From the NCBI GenBank assembly GCA_029945375.1, contig CM057068.1, positions 434,001 to 498,000 of the forward strand: a stretch of DNA of 64,000 nucleotides, given 5' to 3'. The notes under the pieces were generated by a model, which saw only the letters and a list, made by a program, of their open reading frames with translations, ran no database searches and was not told the origin of the DNA. A program made the position numbers and the translations under genes. Origin of the DNA: Agaricus subrufescens (Eukaryota; Basidiomycota; Agaricomycetes; Agaricales; Agaricaceae). This document shows positions 9,897-20,511 of this stretch, one piece after another (the first letter of the stretch is position 1; each line of letters begins with the position of its first letter).

Positions 9897-9897
9897 C

Positions 9898-10438
9898 AAA
9901 AAGGGGGGGTGACATTCTTCTACCGATATATACATTTTCAGGCTGGGATACTTCTCGCTATTTGATCCGAGTCTGAACATCGCGATCTAGGTCTCCCATA
10001 AACAATTGAAAATGGATTCACATTTGCCTACGTCCACAGCCAAGGGGTTTCTGAACTGTTATCAAGCCTGACGGGTATAACTCTTTGCCAGATAGAAACA
10101 TGCGGTGGCTCGCCTACATCGCTTCATTCCTCCGCTACGCTTGCAACACCGTAATAAAACAGTGTTTGTGTTATTGATGATCTCTCTGCGCTTTAGTGGA
10201 GGAAGGGCCCAGTGAACCTTGGGATTACTAACAGCAGAGACTATGATTTACCTTATCATTCGTACTTACAGGTAGAGTTTGAAGCACTTCTACTCTCGTA
10301 AAAACGATCCAACAAAACCAGTATTGCAACCAATCCCATCGGACGACCAACACTCAGTATCCAGTACTCACAACGTAAATACTGGTTCAGCTTGCCGCTC
10401 GTCCTCGAAGTTCAATAGCGGGAAAAGTACAACTACTC
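9898..10438. other. No gene recognised
   Basis: Flank between the Ngaro element and the 3' end of the secreted-protein gene. Only short frames; nothing assigned. Confidence 0.5.
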
Positions 10439-11175
10439 TCACAAAAATAACGTACACAAAACATAGGCACCAAATCCTAATCCTACTAAATAACTAACGC
10501 CACCACTCTTTCGCGAGGTCCCAGATGTTTCTGTAGGTTTAGGCATACTCGCGGTTTCAGTAAGAGTATACACAGGAACCAAGGAACCAGCGAAAGAAGT
10601 AGAAAGGGTCGCGTTGGCGGGTGACGAGAGTTCAACGACCTGAACACAAGATCCCGCCGTCGTTCCTTGGAAGTTACAAGACTGAGTCAAACTTTCCATT
10701 AGTCCGCCAGAGCCCGTTTGTGCAGCGTTTCTCATCAACCCTGAATCACCTTCGATAACGGTATCTAGAATTGGCGATGAGTCGATTTGTCAATTGTAAG
10801 GGATGTAGACTAATTGGTCTAGATAGTACTTACAGGTGAGTGTTTGCGGGAGTGGATTTGTAGTTAAAGTTGTTATTGATTCGGAGTGGAAGGAGAAGAC
10901 TTCTTTGGTCACAACTACTTCTTCGATGTATGTTGTTTCGCCACTATCACCGACACCGATTGCTGAGAATGAGGTTGAGGCCCCTTGAGATATCTGTGGA
11001 GCGTTGACAGCAGTAACTGGCGGAGGCACCACTTCGTATAGTGTGATTGTCGCAGCAAGAGCCCCTTTATAAAGAGAAAGCACATCAAAAGGATGGTTTA
11101 TGGTCGTATTGGTGGACAGAACCCACCAAAGGGGGCAGCAACGGCAAGAATGAATCCAGTGAGAACTTGCTTCAT
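10439..11175 (-). CDS. Secreted Ser/Thr-rich protein, probably GPI-anchored
   Basis: No family recognised. Exons 11175-11127, 11064-10834, 10764-10439 give 201 aa in frame. It starts with a signal peptide (MKQVLTGFILAVAA) and has a Thr/Ser/Val-rich body containing two cysteines (SCNFQGTTAGSC). It ends in a hydrophobic tail (GGVSYLVGLGFGAYVLCTLFL) after a small-residue stretch, the pattern of a GPI-attachment signal, though a C-terminal membrane anchor is also possible. Likely at the cell surface or wall. The start was chosen because it opens the signal peptide; upstream in-frame codons give no better start. Confidence 0.7.
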
Positions 11176-11888
11176 GAGGAATCCGCTGGGTTGCGTGACA
11201 ATTTGATGATGAGGGCTCTGAAGCAAGTTACGCAGTTCTCGAGGGGCTCTTTTAAGTCCCTGACTTCTGGTATCACATGTCGTATGCGCAGACTCTATAT
11301 TCATTATTCGCACGTTGGGTGGGGCTGGATCATAGCTAGACCATAATGACATTAGAAATTCTGATGCGAGAGCTTTGTTTCGCGTGCCGAATACATACAA
11401 TCAATGATCCGTATTGCTCAGGATTACAAATGTTCCGAGACTACGGCCCTTATAGGCAGTTTCTAGTTTGCATGATGGGTGGTGGTAGAATGCGTCAGGT
11501 ATGCCGCTCCACTGGATCATGGCCGATACTCGCGTGGATATCCTTGGTGGTTTGACGTTTACATCAAGACCACTTGGCCATAGCACGGAACTTAGTCCTA
11601 TGTCGTCAGTGTTGTGCCATTCATGAACAGTTCATAGATCGTTCATGTGCGCATGGACTTGCTGGTGGTAGTAGGTATAATGTATAATAGAAAATATTTT
11701 TGCATCTAATTAATGAGCTTTGATCCCCAATCAGCCACTAGATGAAACGCTTGAGCCCCGAGGCCTGAAGACCCGAGGAATGACAATCAAGTCAAGAGCA
11801 CAATCGGAACCTGAACCGGAGGGCTGAAGTTGAATATTCTACACTACGGTTGAGTTTGTGACGGAGGGCTGACGTAGAGTATTCTACA
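11176..11888. other. No gene recognised
   Basis: Promoter side of the secreted-protein gene and 3' side of ORC2. A short phrase, GGAGGGCTGA plus ATTCTACACTACG, occurs twice (about 11817-11850 and 11864-11893), the second copy running into the ORC2 3' end. Confidence 0.45.
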
Positions 11889-13109
11889 CTACGATTGCGT
11901 CTGTAACTTTTGTAAGACGCTCGTCAAGCGTTCCTTTCTCAACGGAATCCATAACATCTCGCCACCGCTACCCGAACCACCTTGTGCAGAAACAATAAGG
12001 CCATGATCCCTAAATTCACCCAGGAGTGCACGCAACGCCGTATCATTTGTCGCGACAAAATCGCCACGAGCAAGATTGAAAAGGGCGTCATATCCTATCG
12101 CAGTGGCCTGTAGGTCTGGTACCTCTTTTTCCTTTCCACCAGTAACGTCTTCAATAGCTTCCAGTTGCCGGCTGGCTAATAGGATAAATAGTTTTTGAGC
12201 CTTTTGGGTGACTGAAGCTAGGATATGGAGGGCGGCGGTTTCGGATATGTTGGTTGCACCGCCTCCTGGGAGGGAGGATGCAGGATTGAGGGTCGAAGCA
12301 AGGTTGGACGCGAAACCGGCTTTTTTGCGAGAACCACCCCCATGCGCGGATATGAGGGATGTTCGATCAACATAGGCCAGTTCGAAGTCGTAAGAAGCCA
12401 ATGAGGTGAGGTCGTGGTAGATCCATGAAAATCCTCGGGGAGTAGTAACTGTACCTCCTAACGAGGTTGATTTACGGGAAAGGGATTCAGTCGATGACCA
12501 TATCATAGGAGAATTGATATGGTCTATCGAGGCGACGACATGGATATTTGGTGTCAGGGCTAAGAGTGACAGGATAGATTTTACGCGGGGAACGCGCATT
12601 ACAGGAGAATCAATGTTGTGAATGACGATGTATAGGTGAGGTTTGCCTTTCTCAGAAAAATAGCTGGAAATCATTTGAGCTTGCTTTTCTGGCGTAGAAG
12701 AAGTCATCCCAAGATCTTGGACCCCTGGTATATTATCGATTTGATTGAGAAGGTCTTTGATTGCAAAGTCGGGCTGGAAACCGTTGGCGACGACAACGTG
12801 GCCCTTTTTGGAACAAAATTCTGCGGCAAATATGTTGAGGAGCTGGCGTTTGGAGCCATAGCCATAACACAAAATGTTGAACCCTTCCTGCAATTCGGTT
12901 ATAAATCGAGAAAAGAGGACGCTCTGTAGGGCAGGAGCTGAGACGGCGGGCTGCGGCGTTCTGAGCCTGGGGCTCGCGGTGGCAATGGAGGCATTGTATT
13001 CCTCTGCAGTAAGGGGGAGGACGAGGTTGGAGAAGACAGAGGAGGAGGTGCGCGGGTTTGTGGCTGAGAGGGCAAAGTAGTTGTCGAAGGAGGTCGGGAC
13101 CACAGGCAT
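11889..13109 (-). CDS. ORC2: Origin recognition complex subunit 2
   Basis: Single-exon, 406-aa ORC2 homologue, a core subunit of the complex that marks replication origins and loads MCM. Recognisable features are the N-terminal SFDNYFALSATNPRTSSSVF, the phrase GFNILCYGYGSKRQLLN in the AAA+-like region, LYIVIHNIDSPVMR and NIHVVASIDHINSPMIW. A C-terminal winged-helix-like region ends the protein. It is short beside animal ORC2 because the disordered N-terminal extension is lacking. Intronless in an intron-rich region. The ATG lies only 36 bp from the divergent ATG at 13146. Confidence 0.92.
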   Translation of the reverse strand: MPVVPTSFDNYFALSATNPRTSSSVFSNLVLPLTAEEYNASIATASPRLRTPQPAVSAPALQSVLFSRFITELQEGFNILCYGYGSKRQLLNIFAAEFCSKKGHVVVANGFQPDFAIKDLLNQIDNIPGVQDLGMTSSTPEKQAQMISSYFSEKGKPHLYIVIHNIDSPVMRVPRVKSILSLLALTPNIHVVASIDHINSPMIWSSTESLSRKSTSLGGTVTTPRGFSWIYHDLTSLASYDFELAYVDRTSLISAHGGGSRKKAGFASNLASTLNPASSLPGGGATNISETAALHILASVTQKAQKLFILLASRQLEAIEDVTGGKEKEVPDLQATAIGYDALFNLARGDFVATNDTALRALLGEFRDHGLIVSAQGGSGSGGEMLWIPLRKERLTSVLQKLQTQS

Positions 13110-13145
13110 GCTGACTAAGCGCGTTCAATTTCTGCTCTCCCCACC
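13110..13145. promoter_or_regulatory. 36-bp divergent start-to-start interval (ORC2 and neighbour)
   Basis: Only 36 bp separate the two start codons, so both 5' UTRs and core promoter elements must overlap each other or the opposite coding sequence. No TATA box is visible. Confidence 0.6.
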
Positions 13146-13840
13146 ATGATGAATATCTTCCACCGGGCACCCCTCGCCCCGCCCACAGCCATCAGGCACG
13201 GCGTCGACATTGTTCGCAAGATCTTTGCAGAGACAGACTGCTCCAATGGCCTCAAAACCGGGGAGATTTACCAACTCGCCATCCAGCACCCCATTCCAGA
13301 AGGCTACGAGGGCGACAAACGCTTTGACGCTGACAATCACAATCTCGGCACGACAAGGCCACCTCACAATGAGCATCCTGTCCGCTCAGTAGCGTAAGTG
13401 ACCGCATTTCACTGTCAAAGCCTCACCATTTATTCGTTCGACTCGTTCGACTCGTTCACAGTTTCCTGAAGCGGCATATCCTTCCGGTGTTGCAGGGCTC
13501 AGAAGAAATACGAAAAGTCATTGTAAACCGCGAGATCACGGAGCCAATTCTCTCAAAAAGCAAGAAAGGAAAAAGGCTCTCAATCCCAACCAAGCCTACC
13601 GTCGGCGCTTCCCCAACAAATCCAATCACTATAAAGTCTTATGTCTGGAAAGCTACAACCCCACAGCCCAAGGAGAAACCAAAAGAAGTCAAGGAGCCTT
13701 TCGGTGCCGCCGTCGGTGTTGGACAGGATTTTTCGCATTTAAGTAAAAGAAGGCAGGGTGCTAGAGAGGAGAAGATACAGCGAGATGTGAAGAAAATGCG
13801 CCAGATTCAGGCGAAGCAGAAACAGCGAGAGCTTTCGTAA
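13146..13840 (+). CDS. Unknown basic protein, divergent from ORC2
   Basis: Not recognised. Exons 13146-13393 and 13462-13840 give 208 aa in frame. Two adjacent ATGs (13146, 13149) open it. The N-terminal region reads IFHRAPLAPPTAIRHGVDIVRKIF. After the intron comes FLKRHILPVLQGSEEIRKV, then a Lys-rich linker and IKSYVWKATTP. A charged, probably coiled C terminus (EEKIQRDVKKMRQIQAKQKQ) follows. The small basic composition would suit a mitochondrial ribosome-associated or RNA-binding protein, but this is only a guess. Confidence 0.7.
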
Positions 13841-14405
13841 TAGATATAGATGGTGAGTTTAGCCTCGCTTAGCGATCTCGACTTGAATTGATCTGTCGAC
13901 AGCGCTACGGCTACAGATTTTTAACATAATTTAATATTCCTGACCAATGGGCCCTTTCAAAATATATCCCTTTAGATATATTTGAGTCCGTTCGCATGCG
14001 ATCCTGATCTCATGAGATAGTTATTCGGTGTTGACATTTATCCACGCCCTCAATTCGGAAAAAGTTAGTGTTGAATATTCCAGAGGCGAAGGTTTCTTAT
14101 ACCCAAATGACAGCGAGTGAATTGTGTGCGTCAGCAACTTGCTTAGGCATTACCTGGAGACTGAATGGGCGCAACGCGAAGATATCTAAGACTTCTTATC
14201 GTGTTAGCATTTCACATCATGCAAAAATATACCTCATTCAGCAGCCAAACCCTTGGGTCATGCGGGCAGCTGCAGTCAAGTGTCGACCCATTTTGTCCAT
14301 GTTTTCTCATATTGACTTCTCTCAAAATCAAAAGTTAGTTCAAGTTTCTCAATCCTGCGTACACTTATTCTGTAAAGTTACACCGACCTCCCCTTGGCTT
14401 AATAC

Positions 14406-15499
14406 ATGGACCAGCTCTCGAGCATTCCTTGGAACGTGAGTCCGTTGATAACTCGAGATCCCAGTGAGTGTGCTAATGATTATCGCTTGCATCTACATCC
14501 AACCAACCAAAAATTTATCTCAGCATTGGCAGCATTCCAACCGTTACTCGACAACAATCGAGCATCGATCACTGAAATTGCCAAAAAGACCTTCAAGTAC
14601 GGAAGTACTGATAGACATTGCGTGTGTACTCTCTTTGGTCGAATCCAACTTCCTGGCCTACAACTATTTGTACCGTATAGCTCGATATCTATTGGCCTCC
14701 GGCTCAGGAAGGGTCCTCTCATGGCGAGACTCCGATATTGTTTTTCATTTACGGCGGAGGCTTCATTTCCGGAAACCGAAACTTCTCTTCGCCGTTGGAT
14801 CTTATATATAGTCACCTCGGTGCTTTCTTTGCAAGGCAGGGATTCATCACGATTATTCCTGACTATCAGCTCGCTCCGGACTTCACTTACCCAACACCGG
14901 CGGAAGATATATTGAGCGCAATCAAATGGACGCTCAATCATGGATCCGAACTTGTGACAGAGACGACGGTTGATCCAGCCCTTGATTCATTGATTATAGT
15001 AGGTCATTCTGCTGGAGGTGTTCATGCCGCGACTTTGGTTCTGCATCCTACTTTGATTCCACTCGAGTCGGAGCTCCGCAGGAAAATTAAAGGTGTCGTT
15101 TTGATGTCAGGCCCTTATCATTTCCCGTCAGATATGGATCAACACCTTTTCAAGCAATATTATACCACAGCGCAAATTGCGAGAGAATGCTCTCCTCTTT
15201 CGCTTCTCCTTGATTGGTTCGAAAGGAAACCAAAAGAAGGTTTACCCAAGTTCTTGTTAGTCGAAGCTCAATATGAACCGGAGTGGATTTTCAATATGGG
15301 TATCGATTATCAAAGGGCGTTGCAATGGCATTTGGGTGAAGCCGTGCCGATGATTGTTGGGAAAGGACACAATCATATAAGTCTACACTGCTCGTTGTCG
15401 AGTGGGGAAGGAGAAGAGTGGGGTGTGGAGACTGTGGAGTGGATGCGGAAGACTCTGAAGGTGAGAACTATATTCAATCGTGGCGTAAGTGCAGGATGA
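14406..15499 (+). CDS. Alpha/beta hydrolase, HSL (hydrolase-3) type
   Basis: Predicted esterase or lipase. Exons 14406-14463, 14524-14621, 14681-15499 give 324 aa in frame. The oxyanion motif is FFIYGGGFISG, the nucleophile elbow IIVGHSAGG and the probable catalytic His is in GKGHNHISLH. No signal peptide (MDQLSSIPWNVSPL), so probably intracellular. Alternative 3' end: a GTGAG donor at 15461 and a TTTTTCAG acceptor at 15518 would replace the last codons with an exon 15519-15689, giving 368 aa; both versions stay in frame. The spliced second exon (CLDIYWPPAQEG) joins correctly to the family's conserved beta strand. Confidence 0.85.
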
Positions 15500-15699
15500 A
15501 CGGCGTACCGTTTTTCAGAGCGTTGCGGCGATGGGTGGAGGAAGTGCGGAGAATGCAGGTGATATTACGGAATATGAATGCTCGGAATGCCACCAACAGC
15601 GGAGCCGTTCCTTCGTCCTTCGACTTGATACCGAATCTATTTCTTCGAAGGTGGGCATTATGCGGATCATTTCAGTTATGCTTATTTAAGAATAATCTG

Positions 15700-16650
15700 G
15701 TATTCGGTTAGATTTTCATGACGTAGGGCGTCGTTGTTCCCTTGATTTTTTGCCGTGCACTAACCTCAGCTTTATCCTCAGATGCATAAATTGCGGAAAT
15801 AAGTGGGCTCGAGTTTAAGCCTCTAAATTGTTAATGAACGACCGTTGCAATTTTATTTTTTGTGGCGTCTAGGCCTTCGAAAAAAATGAAGCTTATTGAT
15901 TCGGATTAAATCTCCCACTGGATGCGCCTTTCCCCAATCATATTCCTACTCAAGTGCTCGTAGCAGGGATGCGTACTCGTACCCCCTAAACTTCTGAAGA
16001 ACAGAATCAGAACGCCTTCGTCCGGTGGTTCTAGATCTGATCACGTCAAGCACCCAGGCTTTCTTCTTTCGGAGGTAGATACATCGATTCACGGTTCGAG
16101 GTTATTTGATCGGCTTCTAAGGGTCCCCGTTCTCCACTCGATCTTCGATGCTCTTTTTTTACTATTCTAAAATCCACAAGCACCCCCGTCGGGAGTTCAA
16201 ACGCACTATGTAAAAGACGTGTTGTCTCCACAACATGCGCCGACACTACACGTTGAATAATCTATTGGCTACTTGATTGATACACTCTGGGTTCTAGGCA
16301 GAGAGCATTTCAAATTCGCTAGCAAAGGGTCTGAGTCCAGAAGACACTCATCCGTCTTGGCAATGTCTTGATCCAATTCTTTGGTGGTGAATCAATAGCG
16401 AACCCTTGGAGGACGCTGAGCCGTTTGAACGGGGCAACCCTCGATCATATCCTTATGTGCAACTTTTCCGGTTTCGTCGTCGAAAAGGTGGATCCGGAAT
16501 CATTATTCCTCGGTATCCAATCTGGTTAGTGTGTGCGCTAAACGGTATGTTATTCAGAAATCATTGTGTGTCATCGAGGTGCAGAGTTTGCAGGCTGGCG
16601 GAATCCTGTAGCTTCCAAGTTTTTTTTCTAGGGCGAGCGAGCTCGACCTA
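15700..16650. other. No gene recognised
   Basis: About 950 bp upstream of the hydrophobin cluster with only short unconvincing frames; the right end is the promoter of the first hydrophobin. Confidence 0.5.
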
Positions 16651-16654
16651 GAAG

Positions 16655-16661
16655 TATAAAA
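16655..16661 (+). promoter_or_regulatory. TATA box of hydrophobin 1
   Basis: TATAAAA 86 bp upstream of the ATG, followed by the 5' UTR phrase TTGCAAAACATCC and a TTTTACAGCCCTC phrase shared with the other hydrophobin copies. Confidence 0.65.
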
Positions 16662-16740
16662 GGCTGAAACTCCCTTAGCTTAACTACCATTGCAAAACAT
16701 CCCCAGTTGTTTTACAGCCCTCTAAACACAAAGTCCCGAC

Positions 16741-17220
16741 ATGTACTCCAAACTCGCTCTCTTTGTTGTCTCCGCTTTCACTCTCGGTGCCCTCGCAGCT
16801 CCTGGTGATCCCGCTGCTGCCGGTGCACCCCCACCACCACCTACTACTGTCAATGAATGCAACAGTGGCAAGCTTAACTGCTGTCAGTCATTTATCTGAT
16901 TCCCATTGATTGACTGATATGTTAAGATTTATTGGAATAGGTCAATCCGTTCAAGATGCTAAGAGCGACCCCGTTCAGACCCTTGGTGGTTTGCTTGGTA
17001 TCCCTATTGGAGCACTGACTGGCCAGGTCGGTCTCACCTGCAGCCCCCTTGTTAATGTCGTCGGTGGTGGAAACAACTGTGCCTCTCAAGTCGCCTGCTG
17101 CAAGGGAAATTCCTTCAGTATGTTTTACTTTCGTCTCCATGTGATCGTTTACTAATGATAATTATGCTTATAGAAGGACTCATTACCCTTGCCTGCAGTC
17201 CCATCAATATTAACCTCTAG
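16741..17220 (+). CDS. Class I hydrophobin 1
   Basis: Secreted amphipathic surface protein that coats aerial hyphae or spores. Exons 16741-16882, 16941-17117, 17174-17220 give 121 aa in frame. Signal peptide [20 protein letters not shown], a short proline run, then eight cysteines in hydrophobin order: C-x6-CC, a long spacer, C, C, CC, C ([31 protein letters not shown]). The long spacer between CC and the fourth Cys (DPVQTLGGLLGIPIGALTG) is class I-like. Intron 1 begins GTCAGT, as in the paralogues. Confidence 0.93.
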
Positions 17221-18487
17221 TTGATTTGGTATGACCGTTGGTGATCGGTAGAACGAGGAATTGACGACCGGCTCTGATACTCTTTGTGCATATTGATTTT
17301 GTATGTGTGTTGTTACGAAAACATTATAGTATATTGTGTCTTGCGTGTCTTTACATCCTCATTCAAGTTCAAAGTTCAAAGTCCAATTCGATCCCACTAC
17401 TGTAGTCATGTGGACCTGTAGCAATCTATCAATCCGCTACTCGTCTAAGCTTTCAAAGAACTGAAGCTAATTGTTATCTTCTCCAGGAACTGGCTAAGGA
17501 TACTGAGGGAGAAGAGATGGAGATCCAAAGATACCGGTAGTCTTTGGTGAGTCAAAAATTTGACACATGTGTCGCATGCCGAGGGACAAGGACGACTTGG
17601 AAGTTGGAGTGCTCTCGGGTCACCCCGAGTACATGAAACCGCCCCACTTATGCCATCAGTCTCCAGATCCGACGGGTTAAAAGGGTAGAATAAGAAGAGG
17701 AAAGATTCTAATTTTAAGCATGATGTATGGCTTCATGATGGCAGCAGGATGCAGGAAGAAGAAAACCCGATCACGATAGTAGCAGTCAAATAGTAAATAA
17801 CAAAGCTTCCAATTACAATAATCCGCGGACATAGCAGTAGCATGTGTTCGGGCTTGTGAGCGCGGCTACCTGAAGTCCTGAAAGTAATGGACGAGTTCGA
17901 GCTGGTTGACAGCACGATTCGCCGCCCACTCTTTCTCAACCGTCCATCGGTATAGAGCTACTATCCTATGCTACTTACTCACGGTTGTCCGGACGATGGC
18001 ACGACTCTCCCATCCTGAATTGTGCCGCAGATGGGCTCAGGCTCCGCCGGCTCCACTTCTGGCCTCGATCTGATATTACTCAGGGAAGATTTCGCCTATA
18101 CTCATCTGCATCTAGTTCTTTACAACATGAGTCCCCCGTTTCAAACCTATCTTTTTTAAGAAACTTATTATCTCCACCCTCTACTCCCTAATCTCCCTCT
18201 TTTCATACTCGAAAAAGACAAGCCTCATGAGAGGTTCGGGTTCCATTTAGAATTAATTTCCTCTGAGCTATCCCACTCTCCTCCGCTATTTAATTTTATT
18301 TTCTCTCAGGTGGAGCATATAGCCGCCCTTTCTGACTGTGGCGAGAAGGTAATCGAGTGCCACCGTTGTCCCGGCTAACGTTAGGACCAGGCGTCCCCAA
18401 ACACGGCCCAAGGTCATTGAACTTACTTTCCAAGACTCTTTCCTCCGGCAGTCCGAGGGCCCCGTCCTGGAGCATAGGAATTTGTTG
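17221..18487 (+). repeat. Duplicated hydrophobin intergenic segment, copy 1
   Basis: Aligns with 19586-21730 once a 222-bp and a 680-bp insertion in that second copy are removed. Shared landmarks include GAGGGAGAAGAGATG (about 17507 and 19838), GTTGTCCGGACGATGGCAC (about 17983 and 21229) and a TCATACTCGAAAAAGACA phrase (about 18204 and 21456). The whole gene plus flank was therefore duplicated as a unit. Confidence 0.8.
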
Positions 18488-18669
18488 GGCACACTTAAAA
18501 ATAAGATAAAAAAAAATCTTGCACTTACTTCAGGCGAAGACTGAATCCGGTACTTAATTTGACCATCGTGTAAGTACGAACCCTGTTTCGTATATCTTCA
18601 CCGACGGCGACAAGCCGCACAGTGTCTCGGCTACTGAATTAAATATATTCAGGCTTCTAGATAATAAGC

Positions 18670-18873
18670 ATGCCACCTAAGCAAGGAAAATATTGGGCCC
18701 AGAAGAATCCCACCTGCCGTGGCACTACGTTCATCCAAATGTTCGAACAAATCAACGACGGAGTGTTGAAAAAACGTGGATTGACCGTGCATCATAACTT
18801 CGGTTCTCGATCGCTTTTTGACATCTCCGGGTTTATTGCCTATTCATGTTTGTCTTCCTCGATCCCCAATTAG
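18670..18873 (+). other. Small open frame in a copy-1-specific insert
   Basis: 67 codons (MPPKQGKYWAQKNPTCRGTT...) inside about 430 bp (18488-18920) that is present after hydrophobin 1 but absent from the equivalent place after hydrophobin 2. Not recognised; it could be a fragment of a DNA transposon gene. Weak evidence for expression. Confidence 0.25.
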
Positions 18874-18997
18874 GCTAGTATCTGAAGTGAAGAACATTCG
18901 GCTCCGCAAAAAATATTTTGCCGTAATTGCAACTAACATGGTGTAGCTGACTGCTGTTACAACGTTTTATCGAGATTAGGTTCTCCCGAACTTGAAG

Positions 18998-19004
18998 TAT
19001 AAAA
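18998..19004 (+). promoter_or_regulatory. TATA box of hydrophobin 2
   Basis: TATAAAA 87 bp upstream of the ATG in the same context (TTGAAGTATAAAAGAGCTA) as in copy 3. Confidence 0.65.
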
Positions 19005-19084
19005 GAGCTAGTATTTCCCGGTCTCAAATCTCATTGCAAAACATCCTCAGTTGTTTTACAGCCCTCTAGACTCGACCACTCGAC

Positions 19085-19585
19085 ATGTACTCCAAACTCG
19101 CTTTCTTCATTGTCTCCGCTTTCACTCTCGGTGCCCTCGCGGCTCCTGGTGGTGACCCAGCTCCTGACACCGCTGGTGGACCCCCCCCTCCTCCCCCTCC
19201 TCCACCTACTACTATTAATAAATGCAACAGTGGCAAGCTTAACTGCTGTCAGTCATTTATCTGATTCCCATTGATTGATTGATATGCTAAGATTTATTGG
19301 AATAGGTCAATCCGTTCAAGATGCTAAGAGCGACCCCGTTCAGAGCCTTGCTGGTTTGCTTGGTATCCCTGTTGGATCACTGACTGGCCAGGTCGGTCTC
19401 ACCTGCAACCCCATCGTTAATCTCGTCGGTGGTGGAGCCAACTGTGCCTCTCAAGTCGCCTGCTGCAAGGGAAATTCATTCCGTATGTTTTACTTTCGCC
19501 TCCATGTGATCGGTCACTAACGATAATTATGTTAATAGAAGGACTCATTACCCTTGCCTGCACCCCCGTCAATGTTAACCTCTAG
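19085..19585 (+). CDS. Class I hydrophobin 2
   Basis: Close paralogue of hydrophobin 1. Exons 19085-19247, 19306-19482, 19539-19585 give 128 aa in frame. The signal peptide is followed by a longer proline tract (nine or so consecutive Pro) before the first cysteine. All eight cysteines are kept ([30 protein letters not shown]). Intron positions and phases equal those of copies 1 and 3. Confidence 0.93.
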
Positions 19586-20034
19586 TTGATTCGGCATGAC
19601 CGTTGGTGATCGGTGGAACGAGGAATTAACGACCGGCTCTGGTACCATTTGCGTAAATTGATGTTGTATATGTGATGTTACGAAAATAGTAGATTGTGTC
19701 TTGTGTATCTTTGCATCCTCATCCAAGTCAAAGGTCCAATGCACCTGTAGCGATCTATCAATCTGCTACTCGTCCAAGCTTTCAAAGAAATGAAGTTAAT
19801 TATTATATTCTCCAGGAGCTGGTTAAGGATACTGAGGGAGAAGAGATGCAGAAGCAAAGATACTGGTAGACTTTGGAGAATCAGAAGGTTGACATCTGTG
19901 TCTCATCCGAGAGGCAAGGGCGATTTGGAAGTTGGAGTGCTCTCGGGTCGCCCGGAGGACATGAAACCGCCCCATTTATGCCATCAGTCTCCAGATCCAA
20001 CGGGTCAAAGGGGAAGAATAAGAAAAGGAAAGAG

Positions 20035-20256
20035 TGGATGACTTTCCGTAACTCTAAACTCTAGATTCTAAACTATTCTAGATTATATTTTCGATCCCCG
20101 CAATCTATGTAAAAATCTATTGAACCGTAACACAATGTATGTAGACTAGATAATAGGTATAAACAAAGCTATTGCCGTACCTGGGACTGATCCGGCGTGA
20201 ATTGATAGCATCACCATTGTGCCACCGTATTATTTAGATTTACGGAAAGCCATCCA
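20035..20256. mobile_element. Probable 222-bp MITE with terminal inverted repeats
   Basis: Terminal inverted repeats of about 24 bp with two clear mismatches, core TGGATGRCTTTCCGTAA at the left and its complement at the right. The equivalent place downstream of hydrophobin 1 (about 17703) runs uninterrupted from GAGGAAAGAT into TCTAATTTTAAGC, so this is an insertion. No coding capacity. The target duplication is unclear. The minus strand carries a TGGCACAATGG that fits a pol III A box and a weaker B-box-like GGATCAGTCCC, so a tRNA-derived origin is possible. Confidence 0.65.
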
Positions 20257-20511
20257 GTCTAATTTTAAGCAAGTTGCATGGCTTCACGATGTCGGCAGGA
20301 TGCGGGAAGAAGAAAACCCGACCACGATAGTAGCAGTCAAATAACAGATAACAAAGCTTCCAATTACAATGCATAAAAATAATCCGCGGACTTAGCAGTA
20401 GTATGTGTCCGGGCTTGTGTGCGCGGCTACAAGAAGCCATCAAAGTAATGGCCAAGTTCAAGCTGGTTGACAGTGGCACGACTCGCTGCTCACTCTTTCT
20501 CAACCGTCCAT

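Larger units (their letters stand above)
4507..9897 (-). mobile_element. Ngaro-type (DIRS order) tyrosine-recombinase retrotransposon
   Basis: Near full-length element reading right to left. Termini are split direct repeats in the Ngaro order: A1 (9614-9896) - gag, RT, RNase H, tyrosine recombinase - B1 (5087-5357) - A2 (4804-5086) - B2 (4507-4777). The A copies differ at very few positions (for example 4913 versus 9723) and the B copies look identical by eye, so insertion is probably recent. It has neither the LTRs of Gypsy/Copia, nor a DDE integrase, nor the methyltransferase of DIRS1, which places it with Ngaro. Such elements insert through a circular DNA intermediate and leave no target duplication; I see none. 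One in-frame TGA separates RT from RNase H. It lies just 5' of the MBD4-like gene. Confidence 0.9.

Noticed and set aside
14068..14439. Plus-strand 123-codon frame before the alpha/beta hydrolase
   Set aside because: No motif, overlaps the hydrolase first exon in another frame, and does not splice sensibly into it.
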